From contig QPMI01000469.1 of NCBI GenBank assembly GCA_004431415.1, positions 1 through 64,000 on the forward strand: DNA of 64,000 bases, in the 5' to 3' direction. Origin of the DNA: Cyanophora paradoxa (lineage: Eukaryota; Glaucocystophyceae; Cyanophorales; Cyanophoraceae). Below, in pieces: positions 23,774 through 35,504 of the stretch. Made by a program: the position numbers and the translations under genes. Numbering within the stretch: position 1 is the first letter of the stretch; every line of letters begins with the position of its first letter. The notes below the pieces were generated by a model, which did not search any database, had not been told where the DNA came from, and worked only from the letters and a program-made list of their open reading frames with translations.

Positions 23774-25631
23774 GCTGTTCTATTGCAAGTTGGAGAGATA
23801 CACACCTGTACAGCAGCGCAAAACCCAACCCAGGGGTGACTGCAGTTAGAGCCAAGCCGCCTTAACTTAGATAGAGAGCTACAATCGGAATTACGACTAG
23901 CCAATTGCTACTTGGCAAGGGAGCTAACCGAAGACAGTCTTGCTGCAGCTGGCCGTCCCTGGCAATTACGACCAGAGTTAAGACAAGAATTACGATTACG
24001 GTCCCACGGCCAAGCTCTGATAAGAATTTACGACTATGGTCACAATTACGATTGGGAGTCTAGGCGAGGGCTAGGTCGGTGGAGCTCGAGTAGACTGATC
24101 AGAATTACGATCAAGTTCAGTCAAGTTCTGGCCATGGACATATAATTTTATAAGCTTAACTTTTTAGTAAGATCGCGGCATGCAGGTCTTCACAAATTAC
24201 GAATTACGATCGCAAAGAAGCTAAGAATTACGACGATTACGACGCATAATCGCGATCGTAATTTTTCCAATCGTAACTCCTGCCCCCAGCGATCTAGACA
24301 TCTGACTCCCCCCGCCTCTGGCATAGATCGCTATCGTAATTCTTCCGATCGTAACTAGTACTTGCTGGTGTGGATGTGTCTACTGCATTTCTCTCTCTCT
24401 CTCTCTGATCGTAACTTCTCTAGCGATCGTAATTCTCTCCGGGCTTGGCTCTAGCGATCGCGATTCTTCCGATCGTAACTCTCTATCTAGGCCGCCTCCG
24501 GCGAATCGCGATCGTAATAATTTTAACGTCTATCCAAACGCCTATCGTAACTCCTGCGGCCGCCGGGCATAATCGTGATCGTAATTTTTCCGATCGTAAC
24601 TCCTGCGCCTACGCAGGAACGTCCTCCTCTGCGTGGGCTCCGGCGTCGACGAGGCCCGGAGGCTGCCCCCGGAGGGTCCCCAGGAGTAGGTGTATTTTCA
24701 TTGCGTAGGCCGCCTTCGAAAGGATAGGCCTCGCAGACGGGGGTAGCTGGGTTCGCGCCTCGTTTTTCGAGGCTTGCGTTTCTGGCACTGCTCACTATAC
24801 TATCCCACTACGGGCCCGGCATCCCCCGGGTACCAGCACGAACTACGGTAGCATGTGGGCGTGTAGCTACCGTGTAAAGAGCAGGCAGCACTTATGCGTC
24901 ACTGGGCCTGCGCCTCTGGCCCCTTGCCAGAGCTGCCAATCTGCCTGTTTTTTCCCGCATCAGCACAAAATGTGTCTGGCTGGTTCACTGTCAATTGTGC
25001 CTTGGGCCTTTGCAATTGGGTCCTTCACCTTTCGTCATAACCGTTCGGCTGGCTTGGGCGTGTCTTATACATACTCTTCTTCTTCTTGTGGATGGCTGCT
25101 GGCCAATGTGGGCAACCTCGAGGCTCCCGGCGAGCTTGAGGTCCCGCCAGACGCATTAGATTTGATCACATCTCGAGTTTAATCCAAGTTTGGTCTAGTC
25201 TAGGGTACAGGGGGTTGGACGATCGATGATCATGGCCATGGGGGGTTGGACGTCTTTGATTACGATTACGTCTGCATGCGCACTGCGGCACGTCTTTGAT
25301 TACGATTACGATTAGGGGTGGGGCCCGGGGCGACTGAACTAAATATATAAGGTCGAACGTCTTTAATTACGATTACGATTAGGGGGTTGGGTGACTGACT
25401 CCGAGGCTCTCAGCTCTCAGTGAGCTAAGCTGTGACCATCGCTCACCATCCTCGAGCTCTGCCCGGGCAGGTGCTTCTCTGGGTGGGAGGCTCGTCGATC
25501 GAGTGCGCCCCCATTGAAATGAGGGTTTTTCGATATCGCAATGATTGTAAATGATTGTTCATTATTACACCATTGCATGTACAAGTTCCAGAGGTCGTAC
25601 AGTGTGTTCGTGATACGGATGCACACGTGCG
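23774..25631. repeat. Repeat-filled gap with GATCGTAAT arrays and family B copy
   Basis: No gene was recognised. From about 23960 to 24610 the words GATCGTAATT, GATCGTAACT and their complements (AATTACGATC) recur many times, often as paired units spaced by TTCC. A (TC)n run lies at about 24390-24405. A family B repeat (CTTTCGTCATAACCGTTC...GTGTCTTATACATACTCTTC) lies at 25000-25092. The motif GTCTTTGATTACGATTACG occurs near 25256, 25293 and 25363, followed by TTAGGGG-type text. Confidence 0.7.
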
Positions 25632-27465
25632 TTATGTGGACGGGTTTGATGCTGAGGTGGAAGCCATTTTAATTATCATTCGTTTCATTGAAGGAAGGTC
25701 GTTAATCAGATCCAGGCCCGTCCCCCGAGCTATTGCCATTGGAAGGGCCGACTTGTCAAATAGTGACTCCAGCATGTGACATCCTAGAACCATTGCAAGG
25801 TTTGGCAGCATACGATCCTGCTGATACTGCTCGAGAGTCGTGTCACTCCCTGGTGAAATGTCAGTTCACACCAACGTTTTGTAGGAGGTGATACGAACCA
25901 ATGTCCGCTCCATGGAAGCTTGCTGCCCTCAGGACTTTGGTGAGGGAAGCCACATCAGACAAGCCCAGGTTCAAACCCTGTCCCGCAAGCGGGTGCACTG
26001 TGTGTGCAGCATCTCTGCCAAAATGTTCAATGAGAACCCCAGAGACTGTGAAGGCATTCACCCACCCAATGACAACAATTCGACGGGAGAAGTATCTTTG
26101 GGCATGGGATGCGACCAAAGGGAATGCCTGTCGTCTTGTGTTTGCACTGACGATCCGGGGGGGAGCCCTCCATGAAGGAGATCGAGCTCGAGGCAGCCAT
26201 TGTGATAGCGGTGAGGGGCGTGGCCTTCGCGAGAATGCATTATTAAGTTCTGCAACAAATTCCTGGGCAGATGATAGTGAGCACAATGGCAGAAAGGGTC
26301 CAAAGGATGCAGACATCGTCACTCAAGGCAAGGACACGGTCGGCATGCTCAGATGGCAGCGACCACACAATGTTGCAGTATTTCTCTGGCATCTGGAGTG
26401 CGAAAACGATGAGAGAATCCAGAAAAAAAAGTGCCGAACTGATTTGGAAATGGGAGCTGACGGGAAGGAGCGCCAGGGGTCCGGATGGGAGGAAGCACTG
26501 CCACGCTGTAGAGGTTGGTTCCACACAGTTGACGGTGCAGATAACCGCCTTCTGACCGTACTTCCACTGCCAGCTGTCCAGACCCGCGGCAGTGCGCACT
26601 TTCGATTGCCGGCCATCTGCTCCAATTACGAGTCTGGAGCTGATGTGGTCGCCATTGTCCAGCTCAGCTGTCACGCGAAGGCCATTTTCTGTACGACTGT
26701 GAACACTGTCGAGAGCTACGGAAGACGGAAGGCACACCGGCAAGTGTCAGTTTTGCCACTTGCGAAGACCTGATCACTTGAATTCCGGCGACTTCTTCCA
26801 TGCGCGCATCAAGCGCCTGCGATATTACGTTGTTCTCGATGATGTGCCCGAGATGCGGCTCGCCGACATCGTCGGTGCTGTATCGAACACACCCGAACTC
26901 GTCCCAAACCTGCGCTCGAATAGCGGGCACGTCACCAACAGGTGCTTCGACATAGCGAGCGAGGCGGCGGCGAACCTGCATGTGTCGATATGGCGCAACC
27001 CGCATTGCCTTGATGGCGTCCCAAGCGCCAAGTTCTGCTCGCAAACGATGTAAAAATCTCGGCGGTGTAAAAGGTCTCAGCGATAAAAGTGGAAGTACTA
27101 CGCGCCTGCGAGTAGCCGCTCCGAGGTCGGTGTCACGGCGCAGACGCGCACGTCCGGAACCTCGGGGAGTGACATGCGTGCATGCGGCGTACGCGCATCC
27201 ACGATTCCGACGCGCATGCCAGGGATGCGCTCTGCAGTAAGCTGAGGATGCGCAGCCGCACTGCGGCATGTCGGATGAGCGGAGAGCGCTTACCGAGCGA
27301 GCATGCGAGGGCTGCGCCGACCATGCCCCCTCCGACGACAAGCACGTCGAGATCCTTGTGCTGCCGCATTGTTGCGGTGCCGGAGGACCGACGCGGCAGC
27401 TGCAACGACAGTCGCGCTTGCAGCGGCGACCGCATGCGGCCGGAGCTCGAGATCCGAGAAAGCAT
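25632..27465 (-). CDS. COQ6: Ubiquinone biosynthesis FAD monooxygenase
   Basis: COQ6/UbiH-type flavoprotein hydroxylases add ring oxygen during coenzyme Q synthesis, in mitochondria. The gene begins at 27465 with a basic, Ser-rich leader (MLSRISSSGRMRSPLQARL) typical of mitochondrial import. Next come the FAD-binding VVGGGMVGAALACSLG, MRVGIVDAR, LGAWDAIKAMRVAPYRHM, VGEPHLGHIIEN, LVIGADGRQSKVR, FLPSGPLALLP, the GDAAHTVHPLAGQGLN flavin motif and a C-terminal exon through RGTGLDLINDLPSMKRMI to TAA at 25632. First exons: 27294-27465, 27106-27231, 26976-27034. Intron 2 has a GC donor at 27105. Around 26700 two splice choices are possible, a 64-nt intron or an implausible 22-nt one. The longer fits the genome. 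Confidence 0.9.
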
Positions 27466-27831
27466 CCGCGTGGAGGCCTAGATTGCCAAGGAGACGTGTC
27501 GGCGCCGCAAGCGACGCGCAGCCGGCGCACGTGCGCGCTTGAAAGAGAAGCTTGCTGCAGTACGAGCGGATCTAATCTAAGTAGAACTAGCTATAGCTAG
27601 CGGGCATCGTGCAGCGTCGACGTCTACGTACGTATACCCGGCCCGGCTGCACAGTTTAAAAGGCATGCGCACACTTTGCATAACTAGTGCAGTGCACTTT
27701 TTTTATCAGGCAAACTATAGCTAGAAGTGAAGCCTGCACGGCACTGCGCATGCCGGCGAAGGCGCAATCTGCACGTGCTGCCCATGGCTGCGTTTTTGGA
27801 CACTCGCCGTGCTGGATAGCACTTTTCAACC
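27466..27831. other. Promoter-side stretch between COQ6 and tRNA-Val
   Basis: It holds the 5' flank of COQ6 and short palindromic words (CTAGCTATAGCTAG near 27585). I see no ORF or RNA gene before the tRNA. Confidence 0.4.
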
Positions 27832-27903
27832 GGCCTGATAGTATAACGGTTAGTACACGGCTTTCACACGGCCGAAATCCGGGTTCGATTCCCGGTCGGG
27901 CTA
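27832..27903 (+). tRNA. tRNA-Val (anticodon CAC)
   Basis: The 72-nt sequence folds fully: acceptor GGCCTGA pairs with TCGGGCT (two G-T pairs), D arm GTAT/GTAC, anticodon stem CGGCT/GGCCG around loop TTCACAC with CAC at the anticodon positions, T arm CCGGG-TTCGATT-CCCGG, discriminator A. Internal promoter boxes A (TAGTATAACGGTTAG) and B (GGTTCGATTCC) are those of a eukaryotic RNA polymerase III gene. No intron is present. CCA is not encoded. Confidence 0.95.
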
Positions 27904-28053
27904 TTGCACCGGTTCACGACATTCTGAACCTCGGGCTCGACTCCCCGGGGGAGGGGACCTCTGCTCGATCGTTTCTGACGCCGGCGACCGCTGCGCGCGC
28001 GAGTGGTTGGTTAATTATATCTTATATCGCGCGGCAATACGCTCGATCTCCGC

Positions 28054-29197
28054 ATGCGCGGCATCACACACGCAGCCAGAGGGATGGGCAGGTCGGCGCC
28101 CTCCATTTCTCAAGCTTGCTTGGCGCTCTTAAACTCTGGTCGTAGGGCACTTGGGCTCAGCCCGTCGCGCGTCGACGTTTGGCTCCTCGAAACGTCCGAA
28201 CCGGCGCTGCGCGACGCCGAGCTTCTCAAAGCGTACCGCTCGATGCTCAGCGCCGACGAGTCTGCTCAGCTTGAGCGCTTCGCTCTAGAGCGATCCAAGC
28301 AGGAGTATGCGACCTGGACATGCAATGATCTCTCCTACTGAATGGTCTGCAGATACCTGCTCACAAGGGCGCTGGTTCGTACGACGCTGTCACTCTACTC
28401 TCCCGATGTGCTCCCGCCAGCCTGGGCGTTTGGAAAGAACGAGTTCGGGAAGCCGTACATTCTGCATCCGCAAGAAGCCTCGAGACTGCGTTTCAATGTG
28501 GCCCACACAGGCGGTCTCATTGCCCTCGCTGTTGGCTCAGAGTGCGACATTGGGATCGATTGCGAGAATTCAACACGAGCCGCACGCTGCGAAGAGGTTG
28601 CGGTAAGATTATTTCGAGGCTTCTTCGCGCCATAATATTGCTCTAAAATGCTTCACCTGGATGAAAACAGGAGCGTTTCTTTTCAGAGAATGAAGTGGAA
28701 CTGTTAAGACAGACATCGGATGAAGTGCTCAGGAGACAAATGTTCATCGACATCTGGGTGCTCAAGGTCAGCTCTGAGCTTGTCTGGGTTTTCCTCTGTC
28801 GGGTTTGCTGGTACCGAGTGCCAGTACAGGAAGCATGTATAAAAGCTGTTGGTAAAGGCCTGTCTATGCCCTTGGACTCGGTATCGGTAAGGTTTGGCAA
28901 AGATGGAATGCAGTATCCTTCAGGTCCACTCTTTGTGACGGGATTAGGTCCCGCGACAGCAGTGGACTTGCGGTTATTCTCAGTATGTATCTCGCTGCTG
29001 CCCATGTTGATCTGAGTATCGCTAACAAGAATCTGCTGGACGGGCAGACTGGAGATCACTCGCTCGCATTGTGCTTGCTTGACGACGGAAAAATAAATTC
29101 AATGCGCACTGTTCAGTTCTTTAGAGCAGCACCCCTCCTATATCCCCATGATGCATTTTTCGGAGTTGCCCTGAGAGCATCCACCCTTGGAAGCTAA
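28054..29197 (+). CDS. 4'-phosphopantetheinyl transferase (Sfp/AASDHPPT type)
   Basis: It moves phosphopantetheine from CoA to a Ser of acyl or peptidyl carrier proteins. Exons 28054-28304, 28353-28602 and 28671-28766 are firm. The next begins near 28830 and the last ends with TAA at 29195-29197. Motifs: RVDVWLLETSEP, YLLTRALVRT, FGKNEFGKPYI, RFNVAHTGGLIALAV, GIDCE (Mg-binding GxDxE) and WVLKEACIKAVGKGL (the W..KEA..K signature across the exon 3-4 join), then TGDHSLALCLL near the end. Exon borders between about 28920 and 29040 are not resolved. The N-terminal 40 residues are basic and may be an organellar leader. A tRNA-Val gene lies 150 bp upstream. Confidence 0.88.
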
Positions 29198-29224
29198 TGC
29201 AGTTGTAGCTTTCTAGGCTAAGAA

Positions 29225-29350
29225 TAATGAAATGCAGTTGTTGCTCTTTCTATGCTATGGGCACGCAGTGACTCCGGATCCCCCTCGCACTCGAAACCAG
29301 GACCGAAGTACCACTATTACGTGCTGTTTGGGATCCCGGATGGGGAAAAG
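29225..29350. repeat. Dispersed repeat D, first of two copies
   Basis: TTGCTCTTTCTATGCTATGGGC..., GACCGAAGTA and CGTGCTGTTTGGGA recur in the same order at 37940-38050 (GCTCTTTCTAGCTACGGGC, ACCGAAGACTGACACC, GTGCTGTTTGGGAAAAGAGCG). Both copies begin shortly after a gene's stop codon. No ORF is shared. The class is unknown. Confidence 0.55.
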
Positions 29351-30810
29351 AGTGTAACCCACAGGGTCCTTTGAGGCCCCTAGGGGAGGGACGTCGACCC
29401 CCGTCTGTTCGAGAAGGGATCCGGAGGTGCGACCATCCGATGATCCGATGATCTACAGCTGCATGCCTAGGCCTATGAGCCGAGCCGCTGAGCAGGCACT
29501 TCGAATTCACATCCACAGCTCAGGGGCTGTGCACGTGCAGCAGCGGATGAGGTTGCTCCTGCATGAGAGAGAGGATTGCGATTAGGGGAGATTACCGTAT
29601 ATAGTACGATTCAATGATTAGGAGCTAGGGGGGAGCTAGAGAGGGACGGCTAGATTTCATTTGTGATTACGATCGGAAGGGGTGGGGGAGGGGGGGGGGG
29701 GGGGGGGGGGTCAGGGGAGTCGATCGCGATTGCGATTACCGTAGTACAATTAGGGGGGGATATATAGCTATAGGGGAGTTGTATTGCCTCACTGCTTTCT
29801 GCCGTCAGGAGCCGGCGCCCCGAGTCGCTTTACCCGCAGTGCTTGGCCTTAGTTTCCCCAGCGCTTGCGCAGAGTGCTCGCTTTAGACCCCCACTACTTT
29901 TCATGTACCCCTCCCGGGCTTTTCCCCCGGGCGACACACTTGTACCCTAGACTTGTTCTTGCTCCCAGAATACTAGCTCAGCTCGCTCGCACCGCCAGCC
30001 CGCCAGCGCTGCGCAGCACGCATGGCGACGTCCAGCCACACCGGAAACTAAGCCCTTCCGAGTTCTGAGTTGATTGAGTAATATTTGTGACTACGGTTAG
30101 GGCCTGGGGACCCCGGAGGCTAGGGTAGTCGAGTGCGATTACGATTAGGGGCCCGGGGAGGCGAGGGAGGGGGGGGGGGGGGGGGAGAGGGGAGGGGGGG
30201 GAAGGGGGAGGGGAGGGGAGGGGGGGGGAAGGGGGGGAGGGGAGGGGGCTGTCGGGGGCTAGGAGAGGAGGTTGCGATTAATATTACGAATAGGGGCCCG
30301 GGAAGGCGAGAGAGAGGAACGTCGGAAAAGGAACCTTCTAGAGACTGAGATCTAGAGCTCTACTAGGCTAAATCTGGCGCAGGGCGGGCTGCTCGAGCTC
30401 ACGCTCCAAGCTCAGCGGCTGTTTGAGCTCCGCCGGGCCGGGCTCGGGAGCTCGGGAAGCGGCCGGCGCCGCGGGGGGGGGGGGGGGGGGGGGGGGGAGG
30501 GGCTCCCGGCTGCGGGGTGTCGGGGGGCTAGGAGAGGAGGTTGCGATTACGATTAGCTATAGATATATATAGGGGGGCGAAATCGCAAGAAAGCTACCTC
30601 CGAGCTCGAGGCTCTGCAGCACGCTGCATGCGCACATGCTAATCGTAATTGCAAAAAGCTATGTATACCTCTGCAGCTGGCCCAGTGCACGTGGTGCAAA
30701 TGCGATCTCCGTGCACGTGGGGAGGGGATCGACTCTGATCCTTTGTCCAACGGTATATATATATATATAGATATATAGATATATATATAGATATATAGAT
30801 CTACGTATAT
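29351..30810. repeat. G-rich, GATTAGG-rich low-complexity DNA
   Basis: It consists of repeated words such as GCGATTACGATTAGGGG with long G-runs (about 29688-29710, 30171-30184, 30474-30497) and short TATA tracts near 30755-30800. Stop-free Gly-rich ORFs are homopolymer artefacts. No gene was recognised. Confidence 0.75.
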
Positions 30811-30813
30811 ACA

Positions 30814-31747
30814 ATCTACCGATAGGATATCGATGTGTACATCGATCGATATATCGCCATCGCGATCGATATCCGGATCCGGATCCGGAGCCCCACGGCA
30901 GGTGCTTCGCGTCCACGTGCACGCCCTATATATATTAGCCCTGCCAACTGCGGAAATCCGGGTCGGCGATCGAAATTCGGGTCACGTCCGAGAAACGTCC
31001 GTACCCCGTGTTCATCGTGGATCAATTCACGCACACACCTCGACAGTGACGTCACGCAATTTTCCATCGAGTTCTCTCATGGATCAAATGTCCGACTTGT
31101 ACGCCGACATGTCCGGACGTGTGGAGGAATTCCGATCGTGGCTTCTCGAGGGAGACCGCTCTCCCATGGCCGTCGCGCGAATATCGAATTTCGGCTCTCC
31201 CGTGGGCGTCACGCGAAAATCGAATTTCTCTCGCGGATCGATTCCGGTATTTATACCCCGATTCGATCGCGAAACTCCAAATCTACCGATAGGATATCGA
31301 TGTGTACATCGATCGATATATCGCCATCGCGATCGATATCCGGATCCGGATCCGGAGCCCCACGGCAGGTGCTTCGCGTCCACGTGCACGCCCTATATAT
31401 ATTAGCCCTGCCAACTGCGGAAATCCGGGTCGGCGATCGAAATTTGGGTCACGTCCGAGAAACGTCCGTACCCCGTGTTCATCGTGGATCAATTCACGCA
31501 CACACCTCGACAGTGACGTCACGCAATTTTCCATCGAGTTCTCTCATGGATCAAATGTCCGACTTGTACGCCGACATGTCCGGACGTGTGGAGGAATTCC
31601 GATCGTGGCTTCTCGAGGGAGACCGCTCTCCCATGGCCGTCGCGCGAATATCGAATTTCGGCTCTCCCGTGGGCGTCACGCGAAAATCGAATTTCTCTCG
31701 CGGATCGATTCCGGTATTTATACCCCGATTCGATCGCGAAACTCCAA
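30814..31747. repeat. 467-bp tandem duplication, nearly identical
   Basis: CTACCGATAGGATATCGATG begins at 30816 and again at 31283, and the copies differ at about one base, so the duplication is recent. Each unit is dense in palindromes (ATCGAT, GGATCC, TCCGGA). A 379-codon ORF crosses both copies, but because 467 is not a multiple of three the second copy is read in another frame. That argues against a real protein. Confidence 0.88.
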
Positions 31748-31829
31748 CAAGCCCTGGGCCCCTGCAGGTCCCAAACATCGGGCGAAGCCTCAGCCGCCCA
31801 CCTCCCGTCCCCCTTAATCATTGCGGCCC

Positions 31830-32395
31830 GTCGGAGGGGAGGGGAGGGCTGCTGATCATGATGGGGGGAGTTGTCCTGAGTGGAGTTGTCCTCAGAGAAT
31901 ATAATTCTGGAATTAGGGGAATTGGTGATCATGATAATATAATGAGGAGAGGAGTGGTGTTGCCAATCAGCTAGCTGTAGTTGAGCTCGAGGCCCTCAGG
32001 AAATTGACAGGAGATTGTTGAGGGGAGGGGCGAGGTTCTCGCGGCCAGGCGCATGCACAGAGCTTATAAATCGCTTAAACAGAGTCTCAATCATCGCGGC
32101 CCGTCGTGGCTGTTGCTGGGTCGGTGGCCCGCAGTGGGGCAAGGAGAGGGGAGCTAGGGGAGCTACGAGGGCTAGCTGCTGATCATGAAAGGGAATATAA
32201 TTATGGGGGGAGTTGTCCTGAGTGGAGTTGTCCTCAGAGAATATAATTCTGGAATTAGGGGAATTGGTGAGAATATAATGAGGGGAGGAGTGGTGCTGCC
32301 AATCAGCTAACTGTAGTTGAGCTCGAGGCCCTGAGGAAATTGACAGGAGATTGTTGAGGGGAGGGGCGAGGTTTTCGCGGCCGGGCGCATGCATA
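31830..32395. repeat. 342-bp tandem duplication
   Basis: GGAGTTGTCCTGAGTGGAG occurs at 31867 and 32209, and the surrounding few hundred bases (AATATAATTCTGGAATTAGG, GAGCTCGAGGCCCT, AATTGACAGGAGATTG) repeat in order with scattered differences and a small indel. The second copy runs directly into the left arm of the large foldback structure. Confidence 0.8.
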
Positions 32396-34612
32396 GAGCT
32401 TGCGGATCGCTTAAACAGAGTCTCCAATGCATACAGGATCGATGTCCAGGGCTGTGGAGGCGAGGGGGTGCGGAAATATGTGCAGGCCTGTCCATGGGAT
32501 CGAAAATTCGGCGTCGGCTGGCCATGGGTTCTCGTTCTCTTTCGCGGCCACAGAGCTTGCGGAAGGCTTCGTTTAGATCTCAAATGATAACTGTAGCGAT
32601 GGGCATGGGTGAGGACGCGAGGGTGCGCGGAAAGATGCGCAGGTCCGTCCAGAATCGAATTTTCGGGGACGGCTGGGTCCTCGCGGCCCGGCGCATTTAG
32701 AGACCGCGCGAAAGGCTTCTTCTACATCTCAAATGCTTATACTATTGATCCGCGCATGCGCCGCGGCGTCGGCGCGCGGAAAGTTGCCCGGGGCTGTGCA
32801 GGATGGAATTTTTGCTGTCGGGTACCTTCCTGCACTGTTCCGGCTCCGAAAAGCGGATATCTAGATTGCGCAGGCCGTGCTATGTCTATGCGCGCCAGTA
32901 CGCATCGATTGCGCGCGTCGGGGGACCGGACGGAATCGGCAGGATCAAAAGTTTGGCCGAGTCTTTGGACTGGAGCGTCGGCGGCGACCGAAATCGAGCT
33001 TGCAGCGGTGCGCGCGCTCTTGGCTGTCATTCTGAGCGCTCTGGCGCGTCCCTGGCGCGCCTTCGTCGCGGGACTGGGTCCCACTTTTTGGGGTTTCGCG
33101 ATCGAACCGCGGGGTATAAGTACTGGAATTGATCTTGGAGGGAAAGTTGATTTTCGTGCGGGGACCCAGGAGTCCAGACTGAATTTGAGGGGAGCCACGA
33201 CTCCAAAAATAAGTGTTACGTCCGTGTCGAGCCAAGTGACGTCGGAGATAGGGCTGGGTCCAGTGAGATCAGTGGAGGGTCGAGGGTCTTACTCCACTCA
33301 CTGAGTGAGGATTTTGGCTCACTCGTACAAAGAAAAATGTATGGGGCGAGTGAGCCGGATTTCAGCCCGCGCCGCGCGGCGGGGTATCTGGCTCCATGGA
33401 ATCACGACCCAGGCGCCCCACGGCCCCCACCTAACGATTTGGGGGTACTTTTGAGTCAGATGACTCAGATCTACATGCGTATAGCGTAGCGCTAGCAGCA
33501 CCGCGCGCGATGCTGACCATGACCAATTTGAAATTCGAAACGACCTCTCAGAGTCTCGACATTTTAGAAGCCCGCGGAAACAGCTGGCAGTTACGGCACG
33601 TAGCGCCTGCAAACACGGCGAAATCTGGGCCGTTTTAGGTCGTTTTAGGTCGTTTTTCGCGTATACGAAAACGTACCCCCTGCTCACTACAGTGACTGAG
33701 TGAGTGGGACGCAAAAAGCTCACTCACAAAGTAAGCCCGCGGACCTCACTGGGCGCAGCCCTAGTCGGAGACCGTTCGCCTTCATTGTGGAGGTTGTCAA
33801 CCTCGACGCTCGGACCAATCGGACTCGAGTGGAAAAAAAATAAATGGGCACGTTCACCATCGATTTACGGAAGAGGCTTCGCCCGAAAAGTGGGACCCAG
33901 TCCCGCCCGGTCCCGCGACGAAAGCGCGCCAGCGACGCCCCAGAGCGGTACAGAAAGAGAGCCGAGGGCGCGCGCACCGCTGCAAGCTCGATTTCGGCCG
34001 CCGTCGACACTCCAGTGCGAAGAGTCGGCCAAAAGTTTGACCCAGCCGGTCCCGTCCGGTCCCGCGACGCGCGCAATCGATGCGTTCTCGCGCGCATAGA
34101 CATAGCACGGCCTGCGCACTCCAGAGATCCGCTTTTCGGAGCCGGAGCAGTGCAGGAAGGCACCCGGCGGCGAAAATTCGTTCCTGCACAGGCCCGGACA
34201 TCTTTCCGCGCGCCCACGCCGCGGCGCATGCGCCGAACAATAGTATAAGCATTTGAGATGTAGAAGAAGCCTTCCGTACGCTTTTTAAATGCGCCGGGCC
34301 GCGAGGACCCAGCCGACCCCGAAAATTCGATCCTTGACGAACCTGCCCATCTTTCCGTGCGCCCTCGCATCCTCACGCATGCCCACCCCTACAGAATTCA
34401 TTTGAGAGCTTTTCCAAGCTTTGCGCAAGCACTCTGGGGGCGAAAGAGCACAAGAACCCAGCCGACGCCAAAATTTCGATCCTGCACTGGCCTGCACATA
34501 TTTCCATGCGCCCTCGCCTCCACAGCCCTCCACATTGATATTATATATATATATATATGCATTCGAGGCTCTCCAAATGCGCCTGGCCACAGGAACCTCG
34601 CTCCTCTAATGA
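32357..34612. repeat. 2.25-kb foldback structure: arms of about 735 bp
   Basis: The segment 32357-33090 matches the reverse complement of about 33877-34612 over its whole length with scattered differences. Paired landmarks are GGAAATATGTGCAGGCC (32474) with its complement at 34490, CTTCTTCTACATCTCAAATG (32718) with 34250, and GACTGGGTCCCACTTTT (33070) with 33885. Inside, a second inverted pair (about 33230-33330 and 33670-33780, rich in CTCACTCACTGAGTGAG) flanks a centre of about 340 bp. Each arm itself carries units of about 150 bp. No transposase was found. Possible natures are a foldback transposon or a source of hairpin RNA. Confidence 0.8.
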
Positions 34613-34627
34613 TGACGAGCTCGATCG

Positions 34628-34745
34628 CGAGCTCGAGGTGAGATCTAGGGGGGAAATGTATATATATATATATGCATGTATATTTCCCTCTAGATCTCAC
34701 CTCGAGCTCGAGATATTTGTTTTCCCCCTCTAGATCTCACCTCGA
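34628..34745. repeat. Perfect hairpin around a TATA tract, with a third arm copy
   Basis: GAGCTCGAGGTGAGATCTAG (34629) is followed, after a short TATATATATATGCATGTATA loop, by its exact complement CTAGATCTCACCTCGAGCTC, which recurs once more at about 34731. It could form a stable hairpin or cruciform. Confidence 0.8.
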
Positions 34746-34774
34746 GCTCAAGCTCCACCGACCAATATATATAT

Positions 34775-35300
34775 ATATATGGCGGCAATGAATAGGAGGC
34801 GGCGAGCCGGGGGGGCTTCGAGAAAGCCCAACCTTTCGCACACCGTGGCACGCAAGCTTAAGAACCCACGGCTCGGCGGTGTACATGTACATGTAGAGGC
34901 GTGGCGAGGGGCTGCGACGGCCTGGAGCGGAAGCGCGGCGCGCAGCCGCCGCCGGGCCGGGCGCCCTAGGCCTGGCTCGCCGGGCGGAGCTCAGCCTCGG
35001 AGCTCGGCGGCCTGGCGGCATGACTTGGTGGATGGCCATGGGGCGGAGGCGCCAGGGGCGGCGGCGCGGCTCGCCAGACGGAGCGGAGGCGCTCGGGGCA
35101 GCCGCCGGGCACCATGGCTCGCCGGGTGGGGCGCAGCGTCGGAGCGCGGCGGCCTGGCGACGTGGCTCAGGCGGCGGATCCGGAGCGGCGTGCAGCCTAC
35201 GGTGCAGCCTCCGTGCAGGGACAGTCTACGCCTACCGAGCGCTGCCCACTTAGCCTCATTGACGCTAAGACAGACTCTCTGAGACAGGGGGGCTGACATA
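34775..35300. other. GC-rich low-complexity block
   Basis: Irregular GGCGGCGCGGCTCGCC-type repeats resemble the complement of the minisatellite at 855-1550. Ala/Arg/Gly ORFs are open on both strands and show no domain. No gene was recognised. Confidence 0.55.
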
Positions 35301-35343
35301 GCAGGCATGCATTGGCAGGGCTTACCACACGTGAGTGTGGGCT

Positions 35344-35504
<161 letters not shown>

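Noticed and set aside
23960-25400. CRISPR-like or telomere-like arrays in the GATTA/TTAGGGG text
   Set aside because: Unit spacing is irregular, repeats occur on both strands, there are no unique spacers of constant length, and the TTAGGGG words are scattered rather than tandem.
26690-26720. A 22-nt intron in COQ6
   Set aside because: It would give an attractive protein join, but a 64-nt intron from a nearby donor to a nearby acceptor also keeps frame and matches the intron sizes of this genome.
30835-31974. 379-codon ORF crossing the 467-bp duplication
   Set aside because: The second repeat copy is translated in a different frame from the first, so the protein has no conserved repeat, and no family is recognised.
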